In this document: piece after piece, positions 26,452-37,190 of the stretch | Position numbering within the stretch: position 1 is the stretch's first letter | Layout: each line of letters opens with the position of its first letter | From: Nymphaea colorata | Lineage: Eukaryota > Streptophyta > Magnoliopsida > Nymphaeales > Nymphaeaceae | Length of the DNA: 64,000 nt | Reading direction: 5' to 3' | Assembly: GCF_008831285.2 (NCBI RefSeq) | Contig: NC_045140.1 | Span: 5,311,528-5,375,527, forward strand | Notes under the pieces: generated by a model | What the model was told of the DNA's origin: nothing | Database searches by the model: none | Seen by the model: only the letters and a program-made list of their open reading frames with translations | Position numbers and translations under genes: made by a program

Positions 26452-27065
26452 GTGTTAGTTGTTTAACGGTGCCTTTTCTCGTTGCTCAAACTTGGTGTAG
26501 ATAGTTGTTATATGAGTTCCAAGATCGATCACAAAGAGGTTTGGGATTTTTGGATTATTTTTCATATAGAGAATCACAAATTTAGCAGAGGAATTATTGA
26601 TGCCAGGGAGATGAATTCTATGGTTGAGGACTTCATATAGTTGGCAATATGCACGTTTATCGATTTAGAATAGTTTCCATTTTTAGGCTTCTTTTCGAGG
26701 GACATAGCATAGCTGGTCGAGTTGGATCCTTTCAAAAGAAAAATCAGATATAAAAAAAAATATAATACCTGATTAAGAAATCAAATTGGATTCGGATTTA
26801 AGAGATGACATCTGAAAGAATTCAGATTCGGGATAGACAAACATGTGATAGGATTTTAGCATTAAATAAGTATCATACATCTAATGCTCCTATATTTTGA
26901 TAGTTAAATTGTTGACTTTGATATATGCTGTTAGATAGGAGGTTAGTTCAGGTAAAAAATTTGTTTTCATTTATTTATTTATTTTAGTTATTTCAAGTAG
27001 ATATTGTTCAATTAATTACTATACATAAGTATGTGGCCTATGGAATATAGTGCATGTTAATTAAG

Positions 27066-27362
27066 GATGTACAACCAGTGAGCTGAGCTCGAGCCGGAGT
27101 CGAGCCTTATTAGTCTAAGCTCGAGCTCAACTCGGTCCAAGCTCGAGCTCGGCTTGTTTAAGCTCGGCACTTGTCTTGTACATTTATTTTAAATGAAAAT
27201 GAAAACTATAAAGTCAAAAATTACTAACATGCCCTTGGAGAATCGGAGATTAACAAATAGGGAAGATAGGAGCCGAGTTGAGTTTGGACAATAACTCGAA
27301 CTTGACTCGTTTATAATTTAAGTTTTGACTCAAGCTAGTTGGCTTGGTCGTTGTACATCCCC
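27066..27362. mobile_element. MITE-like element with GGATGTACAAC ends
   Basis: The left end GGATGTACAACCAGTGAGCT and the right end, read as its complement GGATGTACAACGACCAAGCC, are inverted repeats. They are followed inward by AGCTCGAG-rich sequence (GAGCTCGAGCCGGAGTCGAG and similar) and an AT-rich centre. Flanking GTTAATTA (left) and TCTAATTA (right) match at 6 of 8 positions and could be a degraded 8-bp target duplication. Exact limits are uncertain. Confidence 0.5.
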
Positions 27363-28422
27363 ACTTCTAATTAGCTTTGTTTTAGAATAAATAATGCTTT
27401 TTTTTTTGTTTTTGTTTTAGCATTTAGGAATTGTTTATACTTGTCTTTTGTCTTTAGATGGTTTAGGAAACCATTTAAATTAAATAATCCTTTATAAATT
27501 GTAGTTGTTTTTATTTAGGAAAGGGGGCTTATCCTCTTTAGCATTTTGTTTTTTCTCTAGTGCATTTAGTTAAGCCTAGTTATATTTAACTTAACTTTAA
27601 TTATGACTCACTTAATTTTTATCTAGTAGGTAATCTTCCTCTCTTTCCTAGAGGGACGTGTGCTCACTATTCTCCTAATTTATCGTTAAGTTATATTAGC
27701 TCTAAGTTCTCTTTGAATTATAGGTTAAATTCATTAAAATTTGATTTAGATCTAGTTAATGGAAAATAGAATTTGATGATATTTCCTGTTTATAGTATAG
27801 CTTCACCAAAGGGTTGGGATAGAGGAATCGTCCCCCATATTTGGGGATCGAGCTTATTTAAACTCAGTGCTTGTTTTTGTTTTTTTAAATAATTTCATTA
27901 TATATTAAATTGGCATTATGTTACTCGAGTTCCATGCCTGGTTTAGGACTGCTTATATTTGGTTAATTGTCTGCATAGTTTACATTAAAGTAATACTTCA
28001 TTTATTTTTTTTTTAATTTTTTGCATGGTTAATGCCACAAAATTCGTTCATTCTTACTATAGACATCCAACCATAATGGCAAGTTTTAGGCTTTATTTAA
28101 ATAATTCAGTATATTATTCAGCATGAAACCGAATCAAAGCTTCCAGCAACTTTGACACATAATTTTATGTGGGTTTTCGAGTTCTCACTTTACAAGTCAT
28201 CACCCTACAAGTGTTCCCCAATAGACAAAATTTCATTTAGTTTGAATTTGTTTGGCATAGTTTCGAAGCATTGTTTTTAGAAAATTGGTTCTCACATCCA
28301 GCTATATATATTTCAGGTGACTTGGAGAAATCTCATTGTCTGAGTGAAGGCCGAACCATCTCTCATTCTTCAAGGTCAAATCTACTTTTAGTGCCTTAAG
28401 GTGGTGTTTTTGTTATGCTTCA

Positions 28423-28580
28423 ACTTGCATATTGATGTTTTATTTTACATCATAGAGAATTAATGTTATAACGACTTGCATATTGATGTCTTATTTTTAC
28501 ATCATAGAAAATTAATGTTATAACGAGTCACGAGAATCGAACTCGATACATGTAACTCACAAGCTACAGGCTCGACCAAC
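28423..28580 (-). repeat. 51-bp duplication next to a tRNA-like (SINE-like) segment
   Basis: ACTTGCATATTGATG begins at 28423 and 28474, and both copies continue to TTAATGTTATAACGA. Immediately to the right, on the minus strand, AGTTCGATTCTCG resembles the polymerase III B box (GGTTCGANTCC). It lies downstream of GTCGAGCCTGTAGCTTGTGAG, which loosely resembles a tRNA D-arm region. No cloverleaf or acceptor stem is evident, so a tRNA-derived SINE remnant is more likely than a tRNA gene. Confidence 0.35.
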
Positions 28581-30739
28581 AACAGAGAAGTATGTCCAAC
28601 TTACGTGCCACTTCTCATGTGTCGACCACGATTGATAGTTATAATTTACTCTTCAACTTAGGTATCACATCTCACCACTTAAAATCACCACTTAAAAGAT
28701 GGTGGAGAAGTAAAGTGTGTTATTAAACTTAATTACCACGTTCCACCACTTACTAACATGGATATAAAAATGAATCCTGAGAATCAAATTAGAAACATGC
28801 CTCTTAAATGCACCCATCGCCTGAGCAATAACGCATTTAAAACAAATACTTATATTTTTGAACTTATGAACATACCTGACTGAAACTCAGGTCGAGAGTG
28901 TCTCGTCTCATTTTGCTTGTCTATATTATCAAAGATGGCAATGTTGTCAACATTCAGAACGTATCGGCCCGCCCGTATCGGCCACCGCATACCTATATTT
29001 TTGTCACTTTTAAAATCGAATTAGAACATTTTAATTATTTTTAAAAATATAAAAAAATAAAATTTACAAGCTGATATGGCGATCGAGCACCCGAGTGGCC
29101 GTCACATGGGGCGGCAGTTTTAACAACTGCAAAATTTCTTGGTATCTGACAAGCCTGTCCTCTGCTTTCTTCATTATTTTTCTTTAAATTACTTTTATTT
29201 TTTTTCTTTTATGGCAACCGATACTTTCCTTTTTTTCTCCTTTTATCCGTGTTTCTTTCATTTTTACTTTTTCTTTTAACTTTTTAATTAAGTTTAAAGA
29301 AGCATAGCATAGTTGATCGCACACTCACACTATCATCGACACTATTTTTATAAAATATAAATAGATATGTCACACTCTAATTGATAATTATATATCATTT
29401 ATACATTTTTTCGTTTGAAAAGAAAAATATTAAAAGTTTTTTCCTTTTTTTTTTCATTTACATTTTGTTTGAAATAATTTTAAAAGCGATCGACAGCAAC
29501 ATGCAGCAAAGTGGAGAAGTGACAGAAATTAATTTACTTACTGATCGGCATTTGATTTACGGAACCAATTTTAAATATTTTGCATTATTATTTAAAAATT
29601 TGAAAAGTAGGCCGAGACAAAGTAATACAAGGAGCAAAATTGCTACAAACGTATTTGGATTTGGATTTCTGTCCAATTTATCTCGGATACGAGTCTAATT
29701 GGGACTTAGTTGCAGGTTTCTCTTTCTTAAGAAAGAAGGAAGCCTCATTGGGTCGGTCACACGCGAGGAATCATCTTTTAAAATCGGCATTTTGGACACT
29801 TCATATTGGAAACTAAAACCGTTTCTTATTATACTGAATACGTTAGATTAGAGATATTTTCAAAGAGAAATTGTCCGACATTTTATTTTTTTGCTAAAAA
29901 AAATATTTTAAAGATAATATAAACATCCTAATATGTTTATAAAAACTACTTTGATATAAAACATGCTTTGAATCAAAAGTATTGATTTTTCTATTATCAA
30001 AATGTTGATGCTATGAGAGCCATTCATTTTTTTATTATAAAAACACTACTAAAACCCAAAAAATGATAAACTTGACACATATTTTGATCAACATGTCCTT
30101 AAAATCATATTGGCAAGGTTAGATTAAAAAAAATAAAAAATAAAAATCATATTTAAAGGTTTCTATCATTCTATGTTCAAATCTAGCGTAATATTGTCAA
30201 ATAATTATCTGAATCTTGAAAGAGATCCGACCCGTTTATGACTTTGTTTTCTTTGATAAGCTTCAAGTGTTGACTTGGGAACTCGAGTCTCTCTCCACGG
30301 GCTGTTTAAAATTACGAAACAGCTTTTGGTTGTGCAGATTTTTAAAAGGCAACACGCATGCCAAGGCACGTGATCCATACATTAAAAAATTGCAGATCCA
30401 AATCTCGATCCGGTTTGAAATCTTGAAATTGTGAATCTCAATAGAGCTATGTTTCTAATATTGGAAGCAGCAGGAGACTTAGTTGAACCCTTTACCGACC
30501 AATTTAATGCTCTTAACCTTACTATTGGAGGAATGGAGGGAGCATCAATGGATCTCCGATCTGATCTAGAACGAGATCCAAATGATCATATGCAAAGGCA
30601 GATTTTGTATTAAAGTAGCGTCGTGATCCAGTATGGAGCTATAAATAACGTGAAAATTGATTTCCCGATATTTTATTTGCACACGCTTACAGTTTTTTCG
30701 TTTTTTAACGTTTAAAATGGTTTTTGCTTTTAGAAAGGA

Positions 30740-30945
30740 ATAATCCAAAACCCTAAATTCCGCTTGTTCGCCTCTCTATCTCTCTCCGACACACACACTC
30801 TCTCTTTTCGGCCGGCGTCTCCGCGATTCTCAGCCGTACGATCTGCTTTCGTCGCGAGATCAGCTGCCGTTGATTGCGCGCCAAAGCAACGGCATCCAAC
30901 GTCGGATCCAAAAACCCTAATTGCTCCGCGTCCCTATAAAACGAG
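30740..30945 (+). promoter_or_regulatory. EF-1alpha promoter with telo-boxes and TATA element
   Basis: AAAACCCTAA occurs at 30747-30756 and 30911-30920. This is the telo-box typical of plant EF-1alpha and ribosomal protein promoters. A TATA element, TATAAA, lies at 30935-30940 and would place the transcription start near 30970. A (CT)-rich stretch lies between the two telo-boxes. The spacing and composition fit a strong housekeeping promoter for the EF-1alpha gene downstream. Confidence 0.75.
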
Positions 30946-30969
30946 CTCCGCGAGAGCTGCTGCGTTACC

Positions 30970-32137
30970 ATCGCTACCGTCGTTCGTCAATTTTTTCTCC
31001 TCCTCCTGCGCAGAGCGGCCGATTGCTCGAGATCTTTCCCTGAGGTCGAGTTCTTTTCCCTTCTATCCTTCTATGTTGAATTGTCGATGTGTTGGTTTGT
31101 TTCATGAGTTCGTTGATCTGCCTAGACATTGAGTGGTTTGTCTCCCCGCTGTGATTTTCTTTCTGTTTGCAAATTCTCTTAACTCAATATGATTCTGTTG
31201 CGTAATTTTGGCCGTCGGTCTTTGACATTTGGTTCTTCATATGATGTTGACGGCTTAATTTCTTTACTTTCTACCGTGAAATTGCTCTGTTTTCCGTTTC
31301 TTATCCATGGTCTCATGATTCTAATGGGGTGGAGGGGGAGTTTAACTGTGTGTTGGTTTGGACTGGGGCTGCTTTACTTTGTCATTAGCGTATTTCCTTC
31401 TGGTGTCTCTGTTTGGTCTATGTTTTTCGGTTCTCGTTTTTAAATTGTTCTATTTTCTCCCCTATGATCCTTTTATTAAAGCATTCATTGTGGATGCGTT
31501 TCCTCGCGATCTGCAGTGAACTTGCTCATTGTTCTCTCCAGGTAGACCTTCTTTTTCTTTAGGGTGTTTCATGTATAATATGTGAACAAAGTCAACTTTT
31601 TACACGTGATTTGTAAGATGTACTTGGAAACCAGTTGATTTCAGATGTTAGATTGATATTTTTGAGGTGAAAAATGTAACAACTTTCATAACATGATATT
31701 TGTCTGGGCGCTTATTTTTTGAATGGATCTGGTTTTTCACCACCACCATTCCTACTTCCTATTATCAGATCCGTCGAAGGGAACTGGACGACTATATTTT
31801 TGATTCGATCAAGATGTTTAATTTTATTAGCCGTTGGATTCTTTTCCTCGTATTTTTATATACAACTTGATTTTAAAAAAATTGACAAAGGTAAAATTTT
31901 GCATGAGTACCGTTTTTATATTTTTTTGGTCAGTGATGTATTTTTTCTGGGTAGAAGAGAATTTCCTGCGTAGTCTGGGATTCGTTTTTATGTTGTATTT
32001 TTTTTTATTTGTTTCGTGTTCGATGTGCTTAATATTGAGATGTTCTTGTAGGAAATTCGACTTATATGTTCTGTATAATTGATCGTTGTTAGTCGTTTCC
32101 TTGTTGCAGTTATTAGCTTTTTCGTCGGCCATCTACC
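30970..32137 (+). other. EF-1alpha 5' leader and probable leader intron
   Basis: A 5'UTR exon probably runs from about 30970 to near 31041, where CCCTGAG/GTCGAG is a plausible splice donor. A T-rich intron of about 1 kb then ends at TTGTTGCAG (32109). A 28-nt remainder of leader leads to ACCATGG, a good initiation context. Plant EF-1alpha genes commonly carry such a leader intron. The acceptor is convincing; the donor is less certain. Open frames inside (31189-31443 and 31719-31973) are T-rich intron sequence. Confidence 0.6.
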
Positions 32138-33580
32138 ATGGGTAAGGAGAAGGTTCACATCAACATTGTCGTCATCGGACATGTCGACTCCGGCAAGTCG
32201 ACGACCACCGGTCACCTCATCTACAAGCTTGGAGGGATCGACAAGCGTGTGATCGAGAGGTTCGAGAAGGAAGCCGCTGAGATGAACAAGAGGTCTTTCA
32301 AGTACGCCTGGGTGTTGGACAAGCTCAAGGCCGAGCGCGAGCGTGGTATCACCATCGACATTGCCCTCTGGAAGTTCGAGACCACCAAGTACTACTGCAC
32401 TGTCATCGATGCTCCTGGACATCGTGATTTCATCAAGAACATGATCACGGGTACCTCCCAGGCAGACTGCGCCGTGCTGATCATCGACTCCACCACTGGT
32501 GGTTTCGAGGCCGGTATCTCCAAGGACGGTCAGACTCGTGAGCATGCATTGCTCGCCTTTACTCTGGGAGTGAAGCAAATGATCTGCTGCTGTAACAAGG
32601 TACGATCATCGATTCTACCATGGCGTCGTCCCACCAGATTCTTCTTTGATATCTTTTCAATTCTATGTTCTTACAAATGCACTTGAATCTCTCTGCAGAT
32701 GGATGCGACAACCCCCAAGTACTCCAAGGCAAGGTACGATGAAATCGTGAAGGAAGTGTCGTCCTACCTGAAGAAGGTCGGGTACAATCCCGATAAAATC
32801 CCCTTCGTCCCCATCTCTGGTTTTGAGGGTGACAACATGATTGAGAGGTCCACCAACCTTGACTGGTACAAGGGTCCAACCCTTCTTGAGGCCCTTGACT
32901 TGATCAACGAGCCCAAGCGCCCATCAGACAAGCCTCTCCGTCTTCCACTTCAGGACGTCTACAAGATCGGCGGTATCGGAACCGTCCCCGTCGGTCGTGT
33001 CGAGACCGGTGTCCTGAAGCCCGGAATGGTCGTCACCTTCGGCCCCACCGGACTGACCACTGAAGTGAAGTCTGTCGAGATGCACCACGAAGCTCTTCAG
33101 GAGGCCCTCCCCGGTGACAACGTTGGGTTCAACGTCAAGAACGTTGCTGTGAAGGATCTTAAGCGTGGTTTCGTTGCCTCCAACTCCAAGGATGACCCCG
33201 CGAAGGAGGCTGCCAACTTCACCTCCCAGGTCATCATCATGAACCACCCTGGCCAGATCGGCAATGGCTACGCTCCGGTGCTCGACTGCCACACCTCCCA
33301 CATCGCCGTCAAGTTTGCTGAGATCCTCACCAAGATTGACCGCCGATCCGGTAAGGAGCTTGAAAAGGAGCCCAAGTTCCTGAAGAACGGAGACGCTGGG
33401 TTCGTGAAGATGATTCCCACCAAGCCCATGGTGGTCGAGACCTTCTCAGAGTATCCTCCCCTTGGGCGTTTCGCCGTCCGTGACATGAGGCAGACGGTCG
33501 CCGTCGGTGTGATCAAGAGCGTGGAGAAGAAGGACCCTTCGGGAGCCAAGGTGACCAAGTCTGCAGCCAAGAAGAAGTGA
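32138..33580 (+). CDS. EF1A: Translation elongation factor 1-alpha (2 coding exons)
   Basis: Exons 32138-32599 and 32699-33580, phase-0 intron, give 447 aa, exactly the usual plant length. The protein delivers aminoacyl-tRNA to the ribosome as its GTP complex in the cytosol. G1 motif GHVDSGKST is at residues 14-22. The switch I region [10 protein letters not shown]3 motif DAPGHRD and the G4 motif NKMD, which is split by the intron (NK before, MD after), are all present. Domains II and III follow, with conserved [17 protein letters not shown] and the basic C-terminus [10 protein letters not shown]. The intron after CCCNK is at the position conserved in plant EF-1alpha genes, so this is not a retrocopy. 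High GC at third codon positions fits strong expression. No disabling change was seen. Confidence 0.98.
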
Positions 33581-34020
33581 ATCGTGCGGAGGCTTCCGGC
33601 AAGTTACAGTTTTCTAGCCTCCAGTCTCTATCGCCTGAGTTTCAGTCGGGTTCTGTTCAGCGTCTTTGTGGTCGCCAGTTGGATGCAGCAGAACTGGGTG
33701 CTCGATCGACGGTGGCACCGCCACGGAGACCTTTCACCTCAGCCGTTGTGTTCATGGAGTTCGAGTTAGTTCTTTTTGGTCATTTGTTTTCCGTCTTTTT
33801 TATTGCGTCGACATTGAAGTTTTTTGGTGAACTGAGAGTTTTTTGTGATGGAACTGCCGGAGGTTTTTAGCTGGTAGGATATATTATTGCTACAGTTTTT
33901 GCGAGTCGGTGGAATAACGAGGGATACTTTGGACTCAAATTCGATATTTTGGGTTTTGTTATCTTGATTTTGCTTTCCTTTGTTGCTTGTGGTGTTGTGC
34001 TTGCGCGACGATAGTGTTTT
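33581..34020 (+). other. EF-1alpha 3' flank
   Basis: The sequence after the TGA at 33578-33580 is GC-richer at first and then T-rich, consistent with a 3'UTR and downstream region. No canonical AATAAA was noticed close by. The short frames here have no family match. Confidence 0.45.
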
Positions 34021-34576
34021 CATTTATCGAACGGCCTTCCCAACGGTTCCCGACAAATTGACTGATAAAAAAGTTGAAATCTGGTGAAAAGACCTTATGC
34101 AAGAGGGTTCCAGCAATGCAGCCATTTACTTCTAGTGGATGATGCATCTTTCGTCTTCGGGTGCCCAGTATTATTAGCCCTGACACTAGAACGACGGAAG
34201 CTGCTATGAGTCTTGCTAACTTTTTGGTTGTCGTTAGATTATAAAAACTAGGCCTTTGGTGATGGATTAAAAAAGAGAAGGGTCTTTCTTTCGTTAATCA
34301 CAAGGAACATTGCCAGAAAAAGCCCACAACTATGATAATTTGAGAACCTACCAAGCCAACAAAGGCGTAGCATTTGAAAGAAAAAAGGTTTTCTTCTGTT
34401 CTCCTCGTAGCAGGACGGATTCTTCGGGTTGGTGCACGGCCCTTTGATTGGTTCTGAAAGCTCTGCTCCAGTGGTGTGATGATGTGCGCCATGAAATATG
34501 ATATTGGTACTCTCTGCATGTAAAGACTCAGGAAGAAAAAAGGGAGTAGAGATTTGACCAGAGCTTGGTGGGGTGA

Positions 34577-35210
34577 TAATGGCGAACTGGCTGGCTCTTC
34601 TCCTCTGTTGCCAGGAAAGTTGTCGTTCTCCTCTTGGAGCCATCAGGCCCTCTCGTCCTAGACCAGGTGGGTACCATCGTTTCAGCGAGAGCAGATGACG
34701 TGATGTCTCAGACAAGACAACCGCAGAAAGGCCTCTTCGAAATGATCAAGGTGGTGCTATCAGAGGCAAAGGAAGAGGAGTTCTCCAAGGACTCTGGGCG
34801 TTCCTGGATCGAGAGGCCACCGATGAATTCATTGTCCGGCCATGCAACCAAGCTTCAAGGAGGACTCTGTGTCGGGTCTCTTCAAATTGGTACAAGAAAA
34901 ACTGGTTCCCCTCACATAATTGAGGGAGGGGCGTCAAAATCTGAATCTCGCTTATGATGATTTCTGCGCTACACAAGCAGAAAGAGGCGTGGTCATGAAA
35001 ACGAAGGCAGCAGTAGCGGCGGAACACTGTTTGGTCGATGCCTGGATTTGGCAACAAGAATCCATAGCTCAGTGGTTGTTGGAGGATTCACATATGGAGA
35101 AGAACTCTAGGAACTTCCAGGTTGCTGCCATTTTCGGGATGTGGGGAGTCGGAAAGACGGTGCTCGCCTGGAAGATCTATTTGTTTAGAGAATGCGCTAG
35201 GTTTTAAGAA
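34577..35210 (+). pseudogene. CC-NB-ARC (RPM1-like) resistance gene fragment
   Basis: An N-terminal Rx-type coiled-coil-like segment reads LVLDQVGTIVSARADDVM then GLFEMIKVVLSEAKEEEF and SGRSWIER (about 34655-34819). A frame change is needed to continue as REATDEFIVRPCNQASRR (about 34812-34865). Another frame change leads to an NB-ARC P-loop, AIFGMWGVGKTVLAWKIY (about 35130-35184), whose GMWGVGKT fits Walker A. The frame ends at a stop at 35205-35207, and no kinase-2, GLPL, MHD or LRR sequence follows. The order and spacing match RPM1-like NLR proteins. The gene is therefore a truncated, frameshifted relic, possibly after insertion or deletion. Confidence 0.7.
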
Positions 35211-36900
35211 AGATTTTGATTCTTTTCCCTAAATTTTGATGTAAAATTAAGGTTGCAAGTTTGGAGGATAAATTTTAGCGACTCCGTCAGAAGTTGAGCT
35301 CATTTAAGGGAGCATTTGGGCTTAGATCGAAAGCATTTTTGAAGTTTATGAGAAGAAAATTTGAAGTTTAAAGTATATAAGTAAGATTTGTGTATGTAAA
35401 TACAGGGTTTATTGACAAGAATTTGAAGGAAAATAGCAAACTTTAATCTTAAAAATTGGGAAAATATTTCTTTCCCACCACAGGGTAGGGATGAGCTGCA
35501 TGAGGCCACCGCGAGCTCCTTCAAGGTCCTAAACAGAGGCTTGATGACAAAACTAGTGAGGGAGTCAAGCTAGGAGGGATGAAGAAAGAGATGCAAGGCT
35601 AGACATTGAGTTTTGAACTCGATTTTGAGTGTTTCCATCTGCAACTTGCATCTAATGATAGGCTTGAAAAGAATTTAGATCTGGGTTCAGATCCGGGGCT
35701 CATTTTTTAACATGAAGCTGTGTTGTGGGTTTAGATCTGGACCTAGGGCTTAGTTTTGGATCTGATGTTGGTTTTGTATCTAGATAATAGATTTTGGATA
35801 TGGGGCTGCGATTTGGATCGATATTTGCATCTAAAGCTGGTTTGGATTTAGGGTCTTGATTTTGGACATGAGCTGGGAGGATCTAGAATTAAGATATGGA
35901 GTGGATCCAAATCCAAATTATAATACAGTTCTGTGTTTGGGTTAAAGATGGATTTTGGGTTTAATGGATGTCCAGGGCTTTGGTCCAAATCAGATTCAAA
36001 AAGAGCCACAAATTGGGTTGATGATCAAATCCAAGGAAAGATGGATTGAAACTAAGGAAACTTGACACATTTGAACTAAAAAATCCACGAAATTTGTCAT
36101 GATAATTAAGGAAGGGTTGGTGGTTACTCATTTTTCCTCTTAAAGGTCGTTTGATTGTTGTCCCACACTACTGACATGTGCTTATGGACAATGATGTTCA
36201 TTATCCACCTTTTGATGATTTTAAAAACAAAACACTACATTCTTCTTGTCCAGCGTTTGTTTCGCATATATATGTGATGATTTTTAATAAATTGGGTATG
36301 TGAGAGAGCCATGTGTATGCATGTGGGTATGAAAGAAGGTGATAGTCCCTTAAATGCGCACGTCATCTCATTTAGAAAAAATAAAGGAAAAAACGAGACA
36401 AAGCTAAATGCTAAAATGTCCTTCTTTTCCTCAAATATTCATGTAAAAACTTTCATTGAAATTATTTGTGATGAATTTGATGCTTGAGAGTATTACATTT
36501 CATACTCGAGTGGATTATTTATGCATTCCTTAAATGCTGAATTTATGAACAAGATGGTTGTTGTTTTATTTAGTATAATTAAAAATCGTTGCGAATGGTG
36601 TATTTCTCGTGAAAAAGTATGGCTAAGTAACTGGTTGTCTCTAATCTACTATTTACTAAGCAACTGATCATCCTCCATCAACTTTTTCCAAAGTTATCCA
36701 GTTATCTATTCACGGTAGTTTATATGATGTGGAAGGTTGATAAAAAAAAACATAAAAAAAAGATGAAAACTTAGAATAGAAGCTTATTACTTTTTTTGTT
36801 TTTCTCTTATGAATATATATATATATATATAAAAACTTATTACTTTTTTTGTTTTTCTCTTAATCATTTATGACGATGAATTAAACAGTTTTGATTAGAT

Positions 36901-36946
<46 letters not shown>

Positions 36947-37190
36947 TATATATATATATAATTTTAATGAGTGAAAAAGAAAAGGAGAGAATGGGTATTA
37001 AGAAAGTCAGTCGGAAACCACCGAACGAAGAAATCACCACCGACCAAAAGGAGAGGAACGAGGAAAGGAGAGGCGACACATTAAAAACGTTACAAGGGAG
37101 AAAAAGAAAGAAAAGAAGGTCGACGCATTAAAACAGACGCAAGTTCAAGCGAAGGTTGAAAGGGAAGAGAGAAAAGAAAACTAACGATAA
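35211..37190. other. Intergenic DNA with degenerate GGATCT repeats and (TA)n
   Basis: No gene is visible. From 35650 to 35960 the sequence repeats GGATCTGGGTT, TTTGGATCTG and similar degenerate units, related in style to the minisatellite at 3640-4320. (TA)n tracts lie near 36815-36832 and 36902-36960, with a tandem-like repeat of CTTATTACTTTTTTTGTTTTTCTCTTA just before the latter (36782 and 36836). Confidence 0.55.

Larger units (their letters stand above)
25807..30730. other. Repeat-rich intergenic region between SURF2 and EF-1alpha
   Basis: No gene was found in nearly 5 kb. The first 100 bp hold the SURF2 leader and promoter, reading leftwards. The contents are a (TA)n tract at 26382-26448, a MITE candidate at 27066-27362, a 51-bp duplication at 28423-28525, a tRNA-like B-box at 28531-28545, and GC-spiked sequence at 28960-29110 (CGTATCGGCCCGCCCGTATCGG to GGCGGCAGT), which may be another short inverted-repeat element. 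Small open frames at 29381-29698 and 30216-30613 are AT-rich with no domain. Confidence 0.5.

Noticed and set aside
28531-28580. A tRNA gene on the minus strand
   Set aside because: Only a B-box-like motif and a vague D-arm are present; no acceptor stem or anticodon arm can be drawn. It was kept only as a SINE-like remnant.
32138-33580. EF-1alpha as a processed retrocopy
   Set aside because: It has the conserved coding intron after CCCNK, a telo-box/TATA promoter and a leader intron acceptor, and no disabling mutation.
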